A DNA stretch of 64,000 bases from Gnetum montanum (GCA_015680685.1 MNCI01010180.1:322761-386760), one strand, 5' to 3'; numbered from the stretch's first letter, positions 38,171 through 50,250 are shown. The notes: generated by a model not told the origin, from the sequence alone. Numbers and translations are program-made.

Positions 38171-38918
38171 TGATGAGTGGCGAGGTACCCCTACACTCAA
38201 CCATAAAAATACGAGTGTTACATGCGCGATCCGTTCGAACTCCACAGACTAAGTGCCTACACGCCTTATGGAACACCTNGTAGTTAAAGTTAGTTACTTA
38301 GTTTCTTCACCCTTTACCTCATTAGCATAGGCGATAAAACATAAAAGATATAAAAATCANTACCCTGAGACGATGCAACCTTCTGGGATTACCAAACGCT
38401 ATTCGTTGATGGGATTACCAAGTGTAACGCACATGCTCGAAGCAGTCGTACTGAATGCACTTAGGATTGTTGAGGGTTGAGAGAGATTAATTAACTAATA
38501 AAACATTTAAAAAATGAATAATAAATAACAATAATTAAAGTCCAATTTAGCTTAGTCCATGCACTACAAGGTTTATCCAATAGTTCGTCTTTATTTCCGT
38601 ACACAAACTTCTGCTTAGGTACAATATTTTCTCGAATAAAGATCCATTCACTTTGGAGCTCCTATTGTGGGCACATGGAAATTATTCTATCTTTGGAGAG
38701 GTAGAATTGCCAGAGTTTTGCTAAGGGTCTATATCTATATTAAAAACAAGGGAGAGTCACTTCTTATTTATAGAAATGGTGGCAGACTACGATATCACAT
38801 ACACGATATTGTAGGAAAGACGCGATATCGCGTACGATACATTGCGTACGTGATATCGCAATGAGGACGTGATATCGCGTACACGATATCACGACCCATG
38901 TGATATCGCGTCCCATCA
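38171..38918 (-). repeat. Element D 5' LTR, misassembled
   Basis: 748 bp, about 110 bp shorter than its partner. Single Ns at 38279 and 38360 enclose a block in inverted orientation, and LTR sequence on both sides of it is missing. GATATC palindromes lie at about 38790-38906. Confidence 0.85.
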
Positions 38919-39329
38919 AGGGACTACACATTTCCAAAACAAAGAAAATCATAGAGTGTTTGGATGGGTGGATGATGTGGACTCACTGCCTATTACATGA
39001 AAAGAAACCATGTCCTAGTTGTTAGTGATGACATTCAAGTCAAAAACCAGACATCAACAATCAAATCACAATTGATACAAACCATCATCGAGTAGCACAT
39101 TACCATTGTACCTAGCACGTTATTAGGAAAAAGAGTAGAGAATTACACCAAACATGAGAAAATATAAAAGAAAGTAAAAGATATTTAAGAAATATTAAAT
39201 ATACTAAAGATGATGTTAAACAAAATCTTAGAAAAGATTAATAACCTAAAAAAAAGATGTAAAATAAAGAATATGAAAAAAAAAAGTTGTAAAATCAAAA
39301 ATGTGTAAAATAAAAATTCAAAAGACTAA
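38919..39329 (-). other. Element C spacer, second part
   Basis: It resumes after the AGGGA duplication with GGACTACACATTTCC, matching the equivalent place in the spacer of D (31390-31405). A-rich, non-coding. Confidence 0.65.
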
Positions 39330-42300
39330 GGAGCTACTTAAAGTATTAGTATGGATGACCATCTTTCCCACAACTAAGTTGGAAGGAGGAGATCCAAAAG
39401 ATTCAGCATGGTTGTCCATCTAGCGAGGTGTTTGTTGAGTTGGTTGGCTTGGGTTCATGGAAAGGTTTTAGTTATTGGATATTGACTAATTGCTTTTTGT
39501 CTAGGCTATCAGGTTTATATATAATCATGGCCCTAGATGGAAAAATCTCTTTGATAATGTAAAGTTCTTCCCACAATGTTTGAAACTTGGTTTGTTGAGG
39601 TATGTGTGTAGGATTCTAATAGAGAACCTTGTCTCCTAGTTGAAACTTGAATTTTCTTATTTTGAGGTCATAGCATTTCTTGTTAAATTCCTTATGTATT
39701 TTGTTGGGTGATAGGGCCATTAATTGATTTTTCATCTAGCAATTTTAGGTTCATTAATCTTTCCTTTTGTGCTAGACTTAGATCTATGTCAAGGTCACAA
39801 GCTATAGAGAGTGTATGGAGCTCAGATTGAATGGGTAGTGTTGGTAGTTTTTCGTACATGAGCTCATAGGGAGAATAACCTATGGGAAGCTTCCATGTGG
39901 AGCAATAGGCCCAAAGGGCATCATTTAATTTGGTGCTCCAGTCCCCTTGGTACTTGCTAATAGTGCATCTTAGAATTTTCATAATCTCCCAATTAGTGAC
40001 TTTAGCTTCACCATTGGCTTGAGGGTGATAAGGTGTTGTGAGTTTGTGCTTAAACCCCAAGCATTGCATAAGTTTTCAAAATGTGGAACCTATGAAATGA
40101 GATTCATTATCAGAAATTAACACATGAGACACACCAAACTTGTTTATGATGTTCTATTGTACAAACTAAGTAGAAGTAGTGGATGTACAGTCGGTGAAAT
40201 CTATTGCTTCTACCCACTTAGTGCAATAGTCAACTACGATTCTTATATATGCCTTTCCATTTGACATAGGCATGATGGGACCCATAAATTCAATGCCCAA
40301 ATATCAAATGGCTCAAGAGGTTGAATCCATTACTATGGCCCCTCCATTCAAGCTTTCATTCCACCATCTCTTTGACAATGATCACAAGCATGGATGAACT
40401 GGTGTGCATCTTTAAAGATTGTTGGCCAGTAATATCCTACCATGAGGATTTTTATGGTCGTGCATATCCTAGCATAATGGCCCCCACAAGGGCCTTTTTG
40501 AGAATCTTGGAGAATGTGAAATTGATTCATGTCAGGGACACAACAATGTACTAGGTTGTCGAGACATACTTTGTAAAGGTTCTTGTCAATTTCCATGAGA
40601 TGCTTAACTTGGTGAAGAAACTGCTGTTTCTTCTAGGTGTCTAGCCCTTGCAGTAGTTCTTACTTGAGCAAATAAGTAAGAATGATGTCATACCATCTTG
40701 GTTCATTAGGCAATTATGCATTAATATACCCTACAAAGAGAGATTCATTAGGAAATTAATCTGATAAGGGACTCTCTTTCTCCTTGTCATTCCACCTTAG
40801 CCATGATAAGTGGTTGATGACCACATTTTTCACATTTTTTTGATCTACCATTATGATATTAAACTCTTGCAAAATCATGAGCCACAGGAGCTCATCATTG
40901 GTTTATTCATTAAAAATCAGATGGTGCTATGATCTGTGTACATGAACACTTCATAACCAAGCACACAATGCCTAAATGTTTCTAAGGTAAACACCACCAC
41001 CATCAACTCTTTTTTTGTAGTGGTGTAGTTCAATTGTGTACCTGTGACACTTTGACTTATGCAATGAATGTAATATGGATGTTTTTGATTATCCAGCTGC
41101 ATAAGCACTACCCCCAAAGCATAATTTGATGCATCGGTCATCACATCAAATGGCCTAGACTAATCAAGTGCTTGTAGAATTGGGATCTCAACAAGCTTCT
41201 ACATTAGTTGTTAAAATTTTGTTTCACATGAAAGGGTCTAGACAAATGGTGCATCTTTCTTTGTTAATTCAACCAATGGCTTGGTGATTTTGGAAAAGTT
41301 CTAAAGGAAGCACCAATAGTAGCCAGTATGACCAAGGAATGATAGAACTTCTTTAACTATTTTTAGTTGATGGATTATTCCTTGGATGACCCTTATCTTT
41401 TCAAGGTCCACCTCGATTCTTGCTTTTGAGATATGGTGCCCCAAAACTATGCCTTTCTAAACCATAAGATGGCTCTTTTGCCAATTGACCCAGAGGTTTG
41501 TTTTAACACATCTCCTCAACACTTGCNNNNNNNNNNNNNNNNNNNNNNNNNNNNNNNNNNNNNNNNNNNNNNNNNNNNNNNNNNNNNNNNNNNNNNNNNN
41601 NNNNNNNNNNNNNNNNNNNNNNNNNNNNNNNNNNNNNNNNNNNNNNNNNNNNNNNNNNNNNNNNNNNNNNNNNNNNNNNNNNNNNNNNNNNNNNNNNNNN
41701 NNNNNNNNNNNNNNNNNNNNNNNNNNNNNNNNNNNNNNNNNNNNNNNNNNNNNNNNNNNNNNNNNNNNNNNNNNNNNNNNNNNNNNNNNNNNNNNNNNNN
41801 NNNNNNNNNNNNNNNNNNNNNNNNNNNNNNNNNNNNNNNNNNNNNNNNNNNNNNNNNNNNNNNNNNNNNNNNNNNNNNNNNAAAGCTGTAGTAGTTGTGC
41901 CTAGAAATGGTGTCCAACATTTGGTCAACAAAGGGTAACAGAAAATGATCTTTGAAAGTTGCCATATTAAGAAGTTGGAAGTCGATGCACACCTACCATT
42001 TTCCTTCTTTCTTGGGCATGATCATGAGTGGACTAACCCACTCACTATCTACAACATGATAGATGAATCCTGCCTTAAGGAGTTGCTCAGTCTGCTCTTT
42101 GACAATTTGCTTTAATTTGGGATTCAATTACTACTGCTGATGTCATTTTGGCTTAATGGCAGGGTCAATGTATATATGGTGCTAGCATATTCTTGGATCT
42201 ATTCTTGTGATTTCAAAATATGACATAGCAAAGGTTGTTGACCATTTTTCCACAACATTCAACAACATCTTCTTTTGTCCTACAACAAGTTTGGCATTAA

Positions 42301-43699
42301 TAATGACTCGCCTTCCATTTTTTAAGAACACATACTTCATTTTGGTTGGTAGTGTCTTTAATTCAAGGGGTTCTTGTTTGAAATTATCAAGAATCTCCAT
42401 CTCTCCCTAATTGATATCATCATTTACTTTCTCAGAGATTTGGTGATGAACTTGCTTGAATTCATCCATACTTGCAACATAATCACACGTTAGGCCCTCA
42501 GTAGGTTCTATGCACAATGTACTACTACTAGAATCAATTGTCAGCCACTGGGTGCCTTCTTATTTTGTGGCTACTACATATAAACATCTTTGGATTTTAG
42601 CTTCTAGTTCATACTACTTGCACGTAGAGATAGATGTTTGTTTCACTGACCATAGCTTCTACTCATAATGGCACCTTGAATCATTGTACCCAATACATGG
42701 AACCCTCTTCTTCTTGATCTTTCCAAATTCATTTTCTTTGAATATATCTAAGGAAAGATCTCTAATGCCCATTTTTACATCAAGAATGCTTAACTATGCC
42801 CTTCCCATCATAATTGGGAAGTCCTACTTATAGTTCTTCACCTTGATTACTAGGAATTTGGTAGGATATGACCACCCAAAAATGGTGATCATGATGTCTT
42901 CTACTAGTTCGAATGGAATAGTGATGGATTGATCTACTAGCTCCAGCCTGATTTTGCTCTTCTTCAAGGGAGGAATGTTCCATGTAGTGTACATCTCATG
43001 CAAGATCAAATTAACACTAGAACTAGAGTCAAGAAGAGCTTTACATGGCTCATTCCTAGCAATTTGCAAATATACTAACAAACTTCCAAGATTAGGCAAC
43101 TTCTTGGATAGGTTACTAACTTGAATCCAATCAGATACTACATGGGTCAACACCATAGTATGGATTTAAGAGGGATTTTGGTTTGAAGGGGACTTAGATA
43201 AAGGTGAGATAGAGGAAGGTGAAGTAGCAGGGCTACCAACCACTAGTGTGTCTAAGCGCTTTGGTGGACTGAAAGGTTAGAAGAAGGATCTTTTCTTTGA
43301 TCATGGTTCCAACCCACTTGGTTGATTAACTGGTTGTAGAGTAACCACCCTCATAGCATTTCTTTGTTGTGGTTGGGTAGGTAGATCATCCTACATGGAT
43401 GGAGTAGGTGGTAGCTATGCAAGAGGTGGAGGAGTAGGTGCAGGAACAAGAGGAGCATGAGGATAGTAGATGGCATCCCTCCTTGCATATGGTAATTGGT
43501 AAACTTCAGGAGGGTAGTCATGAGATTGGTAAGTAGCAACTTGCCCAAAAGAGTCCGATGGAGATGAAGGTTGCTAAACATAATAACCATAGGGATCTAG
43601 TTGCTAGTAGGGGTATTGCTATCTTGAAGGTGCCAATACCCACGATTGTGGTTGTTGCCATTGCTAGTACAATTCATAGGTTTGTAATGGAGTTCTACT
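39330..43699 (-). pseudogene. Element C pol, decayed and with assembly gap
   Basis: Protease (42824-43156) has KALLDSSSSVNLI, so the D-S-G is now D-S-S. RT is at about 41350-42130 with TFKDHFLLPFVDQMLDTISR before the gap; the part with the catalytic box falls in the N run 41527-41881. RNase H (40917-41144) has KELMVVVFTLETFRH and YTDHSTI. Integrase (39692-40596) has YYWPTIFKDAHQFIHACDHC and YHPQANGEAKVTN, where the catalytic glutamate region reads GEAKV. Many stops. Confidence 0.85.
41527..41881. other. Assembly gap (355 N)
   Basis: The run of N sits in the RT of element C. By alignment with element D (33947-34194) the missing piece should be about 248 bp. Confidence 0.95.
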
Positions 43700-45019
43700 T
43701 AGATAATACTACTATGGTTGGTGGAACTATTGAGATTTTCCTTGTGGAATAGGAAATCTTTTGGGTGTTTACCTTTGTGCAAGTTGTGGATGTAAGGCAT
43801 ACATCCCAGATTCCTACAAGTGTGACACAATTGGATAGCATTCCTTGGGATGTTCATACGTGTAGATGTCACACCTACCCTCATCATCTGATTCACTATT
43901 TGCAACCATCTTACCCTTATCTTTGGATATGGCACATTCAGCTTCCTTACATCTTTGATGCTCATGCTCACCACTTTGTTCTTTGGACTCTTCAACACTT
44001 TTTAAAATAACTTAAAACTTATTATCCATGGAGTCCCATAATTGGTCAACCTTAGCTATAATTTCATACTACAAGTTTTGGAGTGGTAAGGTTTTCTGAT
44101 TAGCCACCTCATCTTTGGTTAACTAATCCTCACTATCACAAAATCACACCCTCCTTTTTCAAATAGAAGGATCCCTATTGTATTCCTTTGCACTTTCTTG
44201 CTTTCTTAATTCTCCTCCCTCCTTGGCTACCTGCTCAATTAACTTTTGGATCAGATGGATGCTCAACTCTGTTAGTCTCTGTTGAGCATAGACACTAAGG
44301 GTTTTCCTTATTTTGGATCACAATCCATCTGTAATATGGTGGAGTTGTTCAAGCTGAGAATATCCATGGTCAGGACGATTATGCAACAGAGAGTAGTATC
44401 AGCCAATAGTAGCATCCAAGGGCTCATGATTTCCTTGTTTTCATCCTTGGATATACTTCCTCAGAGTGGACACTTGAGAGTACATTTGATTTTTGTCATT
44501 AAATAATTCTAACATCGTACTCCACCACTTCATTGATTTCAGTTCTAAGGACTAGCACTAATTTTCTGCTTCCTTAAAGAGTGTCCTTGGAAATGATTTC
44601 AACTTCTACCAATCATTCTCAATATTCTACATGGCACATGCATCCTAGAAGGCTTGGAGATGATTTTGCTGATCAATGTCATAGCCTCTCTCAAATTGAG
44701 GGATGTTGTTCATGTTCAACCTCTTTATTCTGCTATCCTTTACATGCCTTATTGGCATTCTCATGGCCTCTACAATGTTTAACATGCTCTAAATGGTACG
44801 TAGAGGTTCATTAAGACCATAGTGATGGTGCCTATGATGTTATCTACTAACCCTTCTTCATGATGGTGGATCTCTCTGGATTGCCCATGCCTCTAATAAC
44901 GATTGTCTTGATGGTCTCTTTTATTATTTTAGTCTCATTAGTTACCTCCATCATGATCATGCCCTCTACGATCACGATCTAAGCTAGATGAAGAAGAAGA
45001 AGATGATGAAGGGAAAGAG
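43700..45019 (-). pseudogene. Element C gag, 3' part
   Basis: Minus-strand remainder of gag after the insertion of E. It holds the helical gag segment (about 44210-44400) and a knuckle-like CDIYTYEHPKECY (near 43850) in which the second cysteine is lost. Interrupted by stops. Confidence 0.7.
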
Positions 45020-45909
45020 TGATGAGTCATGGTCTGTCAGGCCTAGTTATCATAGCCCAGTTATTAAAGCCTTGTTATCGGAGCCCTGATACAAGGCACA
45101 TGGTCAGTCAAGCCCAGTTATCAGAGCCTAGTTATCGGGGCCGCAATATCACGGTTCCTATGTGAGCCTAAAAATAAAAGGTAGCACACTTGGTTTTGGG
45201 CATTAGTCTTTAGATTTTATTGTAAGTTTTTAAGTTTAGATTCTTCTCAACCCTTTTCTCCCAATGTATGCCCCCAGTGTACGCCCACAGTGTGGTGATT
45301 GTAATTGTACGACATCCTTATTTGAGTGTGACATACTTGGACACGCACATGACCAGAAATAAAGAGCGAGATTACTTCATCATTGAAGCATTCACTTAGT
45401 TTAATTAATTAATTGTTATTGTTATTTATTTCTTTCTTAGTTAGTCTCTCTTCACCCTAAACTCCTAATTAAATGTGAAATGAGTATGACTTAATCATAA
45501 GCATTTAAGTATGACTACTTAGTAACCCAGTAGCGTACCTAGGATCTGTGCTTGGTAATCCTAGTAGTAGTCGTGCATGAGGTCCAAGATGTGTATGGAT
45601 GATTAAGGAATGGATGCTCATCACACTTAGGCTAGTTTAGATCCTCTCTCACCCTCTCTCCTACCTTAGTTAATATTCTTTACCATCATACCCAGGAGTA
45701 GCGTTAGCATAGGAACACATCATACACCTCACTCTGGACTAAACCATACATGACAAAGCCAATACTAGTCTAGGTGGGAAGATAGCAAACTACAACCTAT
45801 GAGTAACTGTTTAGATACCACAACTAGCCCATCTGTGGAGTTCAACTAGATCATGCATGAAACACTTGTATTCATATGGTTGAGTGTAGGGGTACCTTGC
45901 CACTCATCA
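45020..45909 (+). repeat. Element E 5' LTR
   Basis: 890 bp, TGATGAG...CTCATCA. The U3 carries a CAATATCACGG and several TTATCRGAGCC/TTATCGGGGCC repeats in place of most GATATC copies. The TATA position reads CTAAAAATA where the partner LTR has TATAAATA. Confidence 0.95.
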
Positions 45910-45910
45910 T

Positions 45911-45928
45911 TGGCGCCGTTGTTGGGGA
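45911..45928 (+). other. Primer binding site, element E
   Basis: TGGCGCCGTTGTTGGGGA, 16 of 18 to the complement of plant tRNA-Asp, one base after the LTR. The best example in the window. Confidence 0.9.
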
Positions 45929-46050
45929 TGATGCTAGTTATTTAGATTAGTTATATCATACAAGGTCTTTGTATAGGAATTAACGATATATTGTTTAGGA
46001 AGAAATAATTATAAAAAGTCACATACAAATTCACACACAATTTCACAACA

Positions 46051-48321
46051 ATGTCCCTCTCACAAGACTATGATCCCGCAACCACTAATGAGGCAATTCA
46101 TTGGAGAACCAACAAAATTGATGATAAAGATGAAGTTTGGAGTACTCAACCTTATGCAGGAGTCCACTACATTTATGAACACCCCAACGATCCTCAAAGA
46201 CTCTCATCATCCAACTCTGATACCTCTAGTGAGGATGAGATATCTCATAGAACGAGGAGGCTCGAAAGGCCTAGGACCTTCTCAATAACTAACAAGAACT
46301 TACTTGGGGATGATTGGAAGACTTACAAAGGTCATAACCAGTTTTATAGTTCCTTCTCTTCCTCTACTCCTTCAACATTAGATTGTGACATGGATGACTA
46401 TCTTACAAGGGATTGACGTAGAACTAAAAATCGAGCTCACAAAGAAACTCAAGAACACCAACATAAATGAAGGCAACATCATCTCAACACACGAAAGCAT
46501 AACTTACTTGATGACGATGAACCCCTACTGGCCACTACAAGACTAATGCAAATACAAGAGGTTGTTCAAATCTCCTATAGGCATCATAAAGAGAGCTATC
46601 TACCTAGGCTTGATTTAAAAAACTTCCCTAATTTCTCAGGAGGCTATGACTTAGATCCACATCAACATTTATGAGCCTTCTACGATGCTTGCGCATGGAA
46701 CAACATTGATAATGGTTTTCAAAAACTCAAGCTCTTCCCTATGACATTTGGTGGCCAAGAAAAAATATGGTATAGATCATTATAACCAAATTCAATATGA
46801 CATTGGCCAACAATGGTAGAACTCTTTAATGAAAGATATCAAACCTATGCAAGAGTGTCAGCCTTGAGGAAACAAATCCAAGAATGGAAACAAGCATAAC
46901 ATGAACCCTTGGACATGGCCTTAGAAAGATATTATGTACTATCCAGGCCATGAGTTCTTCGAGGAAAGGCTAATATACCATATCATTGATGGGCTTCGTG
47001 ATGAAACAAGAGAGATCCTAGGGATGTATGCCCAAGGTCAACTGTACGAACTACGAATCCATAAAGTCCAAGAGCTTATTAAGTGGGTAGCAAAAGAAGA
47101 AGGAGAAATGGCTAGATGGGAGAGTGTTGAAAAACATCAACGAGACCAAAATCTCAACTTAACAAAGGTCCAGAATCTCAAAAAGGAGAAATCAACCAAT
47201 CTCAAGGAAGAAAAATCATCTTTTCTAGCATAACAATTGCTAGAAGAAGTCGAGGAAAAGATCAATAAGATGTTGGAATGGATGCATAAAAAGTGTGGAG
47301 AATATATTGATATTATTGAAGATAGAGTTTTGACAACCTGAGAAGTAGGAAAAAGTATCATTAGACAATTGGAAAGAAGGGATAAGGAAAATACGAGCTC
47401 AACTGCCAATCACACATATGAATGCAACATTTTCTTGTACGATCACCCCAAGGGCCAATGCCCAATCTTGTTACATTTATATGAGCATTGGGAAAACACA
47501 TTACACCTAGAGTTCGCATAGTGATATTGTGTTTGATCACAGTGGCAACAATCCCAGTTGTGGGGGAAGCCACCCCTAAACTGGAGATACCCTTCATATC
47601 ATCCGAACCCAAACGCTTATCTAGTTCAACATCCTATTTCTCCAACTAGGTCAACATCCTCTATCTCACCACATTATTATCATTCTAATTAATACTATCA
47701 CCCATATCCTCTTCAACATAACCACCACCTTGGATACCTTACACTTCTCCTCAATTTCAACATTCTCATCCTTTCCCTCCTTCTACATCGCCACCAACTA
47801 TTCCTGAAGCGTCTGCATCACAACAACAACCCACGATTGTTACTTGTGCTAATATTGCCAAAAGCAGTGAGAGACCTCAGCAACATCGAAGACATTCCTT
47901 CTTTAGAAATGACCCTAGGAAGGGACAACACAATTCCAAGGCCACTGCACCCTCCAACTCAGCACAGGTCCAACACTATGATGCATCCTTCTCTTCGAAC
48001 ACAACACCTCATGTAACTCCATCAGGGCCACCAATTAACACTCCAACAACCATACAACCCAATGAATATAGCCATGGAGAGCGACACCCCAATCCTTGCA
48101 TACCATCTTATAGTCACAAATATCATAGTGGGTCAACTCTTTATCTGAGAACCACATCTCATAAATTTCCCCACTATGCTTACTATAATCAAGTGTGTGA
48201 ACCCCAATGGGGTAAGTATGACCAAGTCCCAATATTTCCAACATGCAAGGATCCTCATCTTCCATTTATTAATCCTTTCCATCCTCAACCATTTAGTTAT
48301 GGGGGATATCCCCCGTTCTAG
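46051..48321 (+). pseudogene. Element E gag
   Basis: Start MSLSQDYDPATTNEAIHW; the first 121 codons are open and include an acidic serine-rich stretch (SSSNSDTSSEDE) missing in B and F. Then LPRLDLKNFPNFSGGYD begins the retrotransposon-gag domain. At about 46937 an 11-bp deletion relative to F shifts the frame; the other frame continues with GLRDETREILGMYAQGQLYE. The knuckle CNIFLYDHPKGQC (near 47430) has lost its second cysteine. A Pro/Asn/Ser-rich tail ends YGGYPPF-stop. Confidence 0.8.
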
Positions 48322-49022
48322 TAACAAGTAGGATTAATAATCACTTTTTATTTTCTTTAATTTTACAACTTTTTTTTCCAGTTTTTCAGTTTTTAATTTC
48401 TTGTTTTATCATTTTTTCTTTTTATATTTTTACGTTTTTGTAAGTAATCTTCTCTATGAATAAAGCACTCATGTGGCTCGTTGGTTGAGGTGCGTTCTAT
48501 GTTATTGAGTCTCGAGTGATCAATTATGTGAATAGTGAGCCCGTTACACCCACTCATCCATTCTACAAATAAGAGGTTCTGATCGAGGGTACAATGATAT
48601 TCTTGACATTCTTGAAACTTAAAATTAATTTTGTGTTCATTGTACCTAGAATGAAGAAGGATGGACCAAGAGGGAATGATTAGGATGTGACATCAAGGGG
48701 ACTTGGGGATTCTCTTTGGTGACATCTATGGGAGTTATCATGCAACGTGGTTGTACTAAGATCCTTATAGATCTAAAAAAAATGGAAGTAAGAGTAATCA
48801 AAAGGCACTTAAAAATCCAATGTTGTTCTAGGGGGTCCCACTAGAAAGACATGCACCCATGCCTGAAGTTTGGCAGCTTCTCTGGATTTAGCAATCGAAA
48901 AAAAAAACAAAGGAAGTGCCACAAAACAAAAATCACTCCTCCCTTGAACAAAATGCCAAGTGATCGTACAACTTGTTGTTTAGGTACTCTCATAGTCGCT
49001 CATCATGGGATGAAACAATGCA

Positions 49023-49283
49023 GTGTCACTGATCAAAGGAATGGACTTGGTATTGATCTTGGAACAACAGGTTAATGACACGTTAATCATGCTTTACACG
49101 CAGGATTCATTATGCCATGGGTCAGTTACCTCATGTCCCAATCTCTACAATCCCTTCTATACCCTATCTCATCTTATTGTCCATATAATTTTAGCTCGTG
49201 TCTCATATAGCGTAGAATTCTTACCTCATGCCAATGATATTTACATGTGTGTGTTTTGTGGAACCACTATAGATTACATTTAA
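49023..49283 (+). CDS. Small spacer ORF, 86 aa, function unknown
   Basis: Same length (261 bp) and position as 16725-16985 of element B. The two proteins share most residues (MSLI-MDLVLILE, GSVTSCPNLY-PFYT-SHLIVH, DIYMCVF). No family recognised. The stop codon lies a few bases before the palindrome and the conserved hairpin. Coding status doubtful. Confidence 0.3.
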   Translation: MSLIKGMDLVLILEQQVNDTLIMLYTQDSLCHGSVTSCPNLYNPFYTLSHLIVHIILARVSYSVEFLPHANDIYMCVFCGTTIDYI

Positions 49284-49318
49284 CCCTTCAAGTGTCCATG
49301 GACACTTTTAAGTGTGGT

Positions 49319-49371
49319 TATGCAAGGGCATTAAAGGTTGGAACCTGCTTTGGGGAGGATCCACTTGTGTG
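49319..49371 (+). other. Conserved spacer hairpin, element E copy
   Basis: The arms TATGCAAG and CTTGTGTG pair with G-T wobbles. The loop carries AGGTTGGAACCTGC and TTTGGGGAGGATCC. Confidence 0.65.
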
Positions 49372-49651
49372 ACTTTTGAAATTTGTACTTGTTGCATACC
49401 ACCACATCATCTTATACCCTCTGAGTACTTCATTGCCAAATCTATTCTTTCATTTGCCATCATTTTATCAAACATTCCTCAAAACCAGGTTTGACATTAA
49501 AATTTTAGGGCAACTTCCTTGAAAAACATTTCTAACTCTAAAATCACACTAAGCAAAGAATTCAACATTTATTAAAGGTAATGAGTAAGGTATGAAATCA
49601 TTGAACTTTTTTCAATAACCTTACTAACAATTGATCTTTTTGTGATTATAG

Positions 49652-50089
49652 ATGGCCCCTAAAAGAAGAAAACAAGGAGGACCTTCTTAAAGTGCAACCG
49701 AACGACCAAGGGGAGGTAGAGGCCAAGGACTTCATGTAGAACATATAGAGTAGGAGGCACAATCACTCAGCATCCATCATGGAACTTCTGTTACTACATA
49801 ATCTCTCTAATCAAAAGGTGGAGAGGTTAGGGTCCAAGCCTATGAAGAGGAATGACGGTTGTTTGTGGCATGACATGTCAAGGCCAATCAAGTGTTCCCA
49901 TAGCTACCGTGTCCATGGAAATTGCTGACTCCATCAAACATTGGAAAATTAGCATGGATGGCTCATAATCTATGGATAGAAGAGGAGAAACTTCAAGAAC
50001 TTCTTCAACAATATCAATCTCAGAAGCCTGGAGTGCCAAACAAAGGAAAGACATACATGGAGGAGCCACTACTACCGGGAACCCCATGA
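49652..50089 (+). pseudogene. Element E short 3' ORF
   Basis: MAPKRRKQGGPS at the start and MEEPLLPGTP-stop at the end, 438 bp, a multiple of three, with internal stops. The shortest member. It keeps the basic head and a glutamine/glutamate-rich tail (WIEEEKLQELLQQYQ) and lacks the middle. Confidence 0.65.
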
Positions 50090-50250
50090 GTTCCACAAGT
50101 TTTATCTTTTGTGTCTGTGTCCAAATTTTTTTAATCCTCCACTACAACATGAATAAATTTCTAGTCAGTTAATAATCCCATACCTACCCACTGTGTAATC
50201 AATTGAACTTGTTCCTCACTTTCTTTGACTTGAGGACAAGTTGTTATTCA

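Larger units (their letters stand above)
28991..38918 (-). mobile_element. Element D: Athila-type retrotransposon nested in C, best preserved pol
   Basis: LTRs 28991-29846 and 38171-38918, with a perfect AGGGA duplication (28986-28990 and 38919-38923). It inserted in the spacer of element C. Minus-strand order: primer site, gag, protease, RT, RNase H, integrase, spacer, a very short 3' region, polypurine tract. Catalytic motifs of RT and integrase are intact locally, but single stops remain throughout, so it is not an active copy as read. The full MAPKR-type 3' ORF is absent. Confidence 0.93.
48322..49651 (+). other. Element E spacer
   Basis: Begins with a T-rich tract. It contains the block around gatgtgacatcaagggg (48685-48702), an A-rich tract (48898-48912), the 86-codon ORF (49023-49283), an 18-bp palindrome AAGTGTCCATGGACACTT (49290-49307) and the conserved hairpin (49319-49371). 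It ends in the acceptor-like GTGATTATAG (49642-49651) directly before the 3' ORF. Confidence 0.75.

Noticed and set aside
41433-41992. Open frames of 140-160 codons across the N gap
   Set aside because: They consist of unknown bases; only the residues at their ends come from sequence, and those belong to the RT of element C.
49319-49371. Central polypurine tract (TTTGGGGAGGATCC) as in lentiviruses
   Set aside because: The purine run differs from the 3' tract GTCGTGGGGGTA and sits in a structured loop; the hairpin explanation is better supported.
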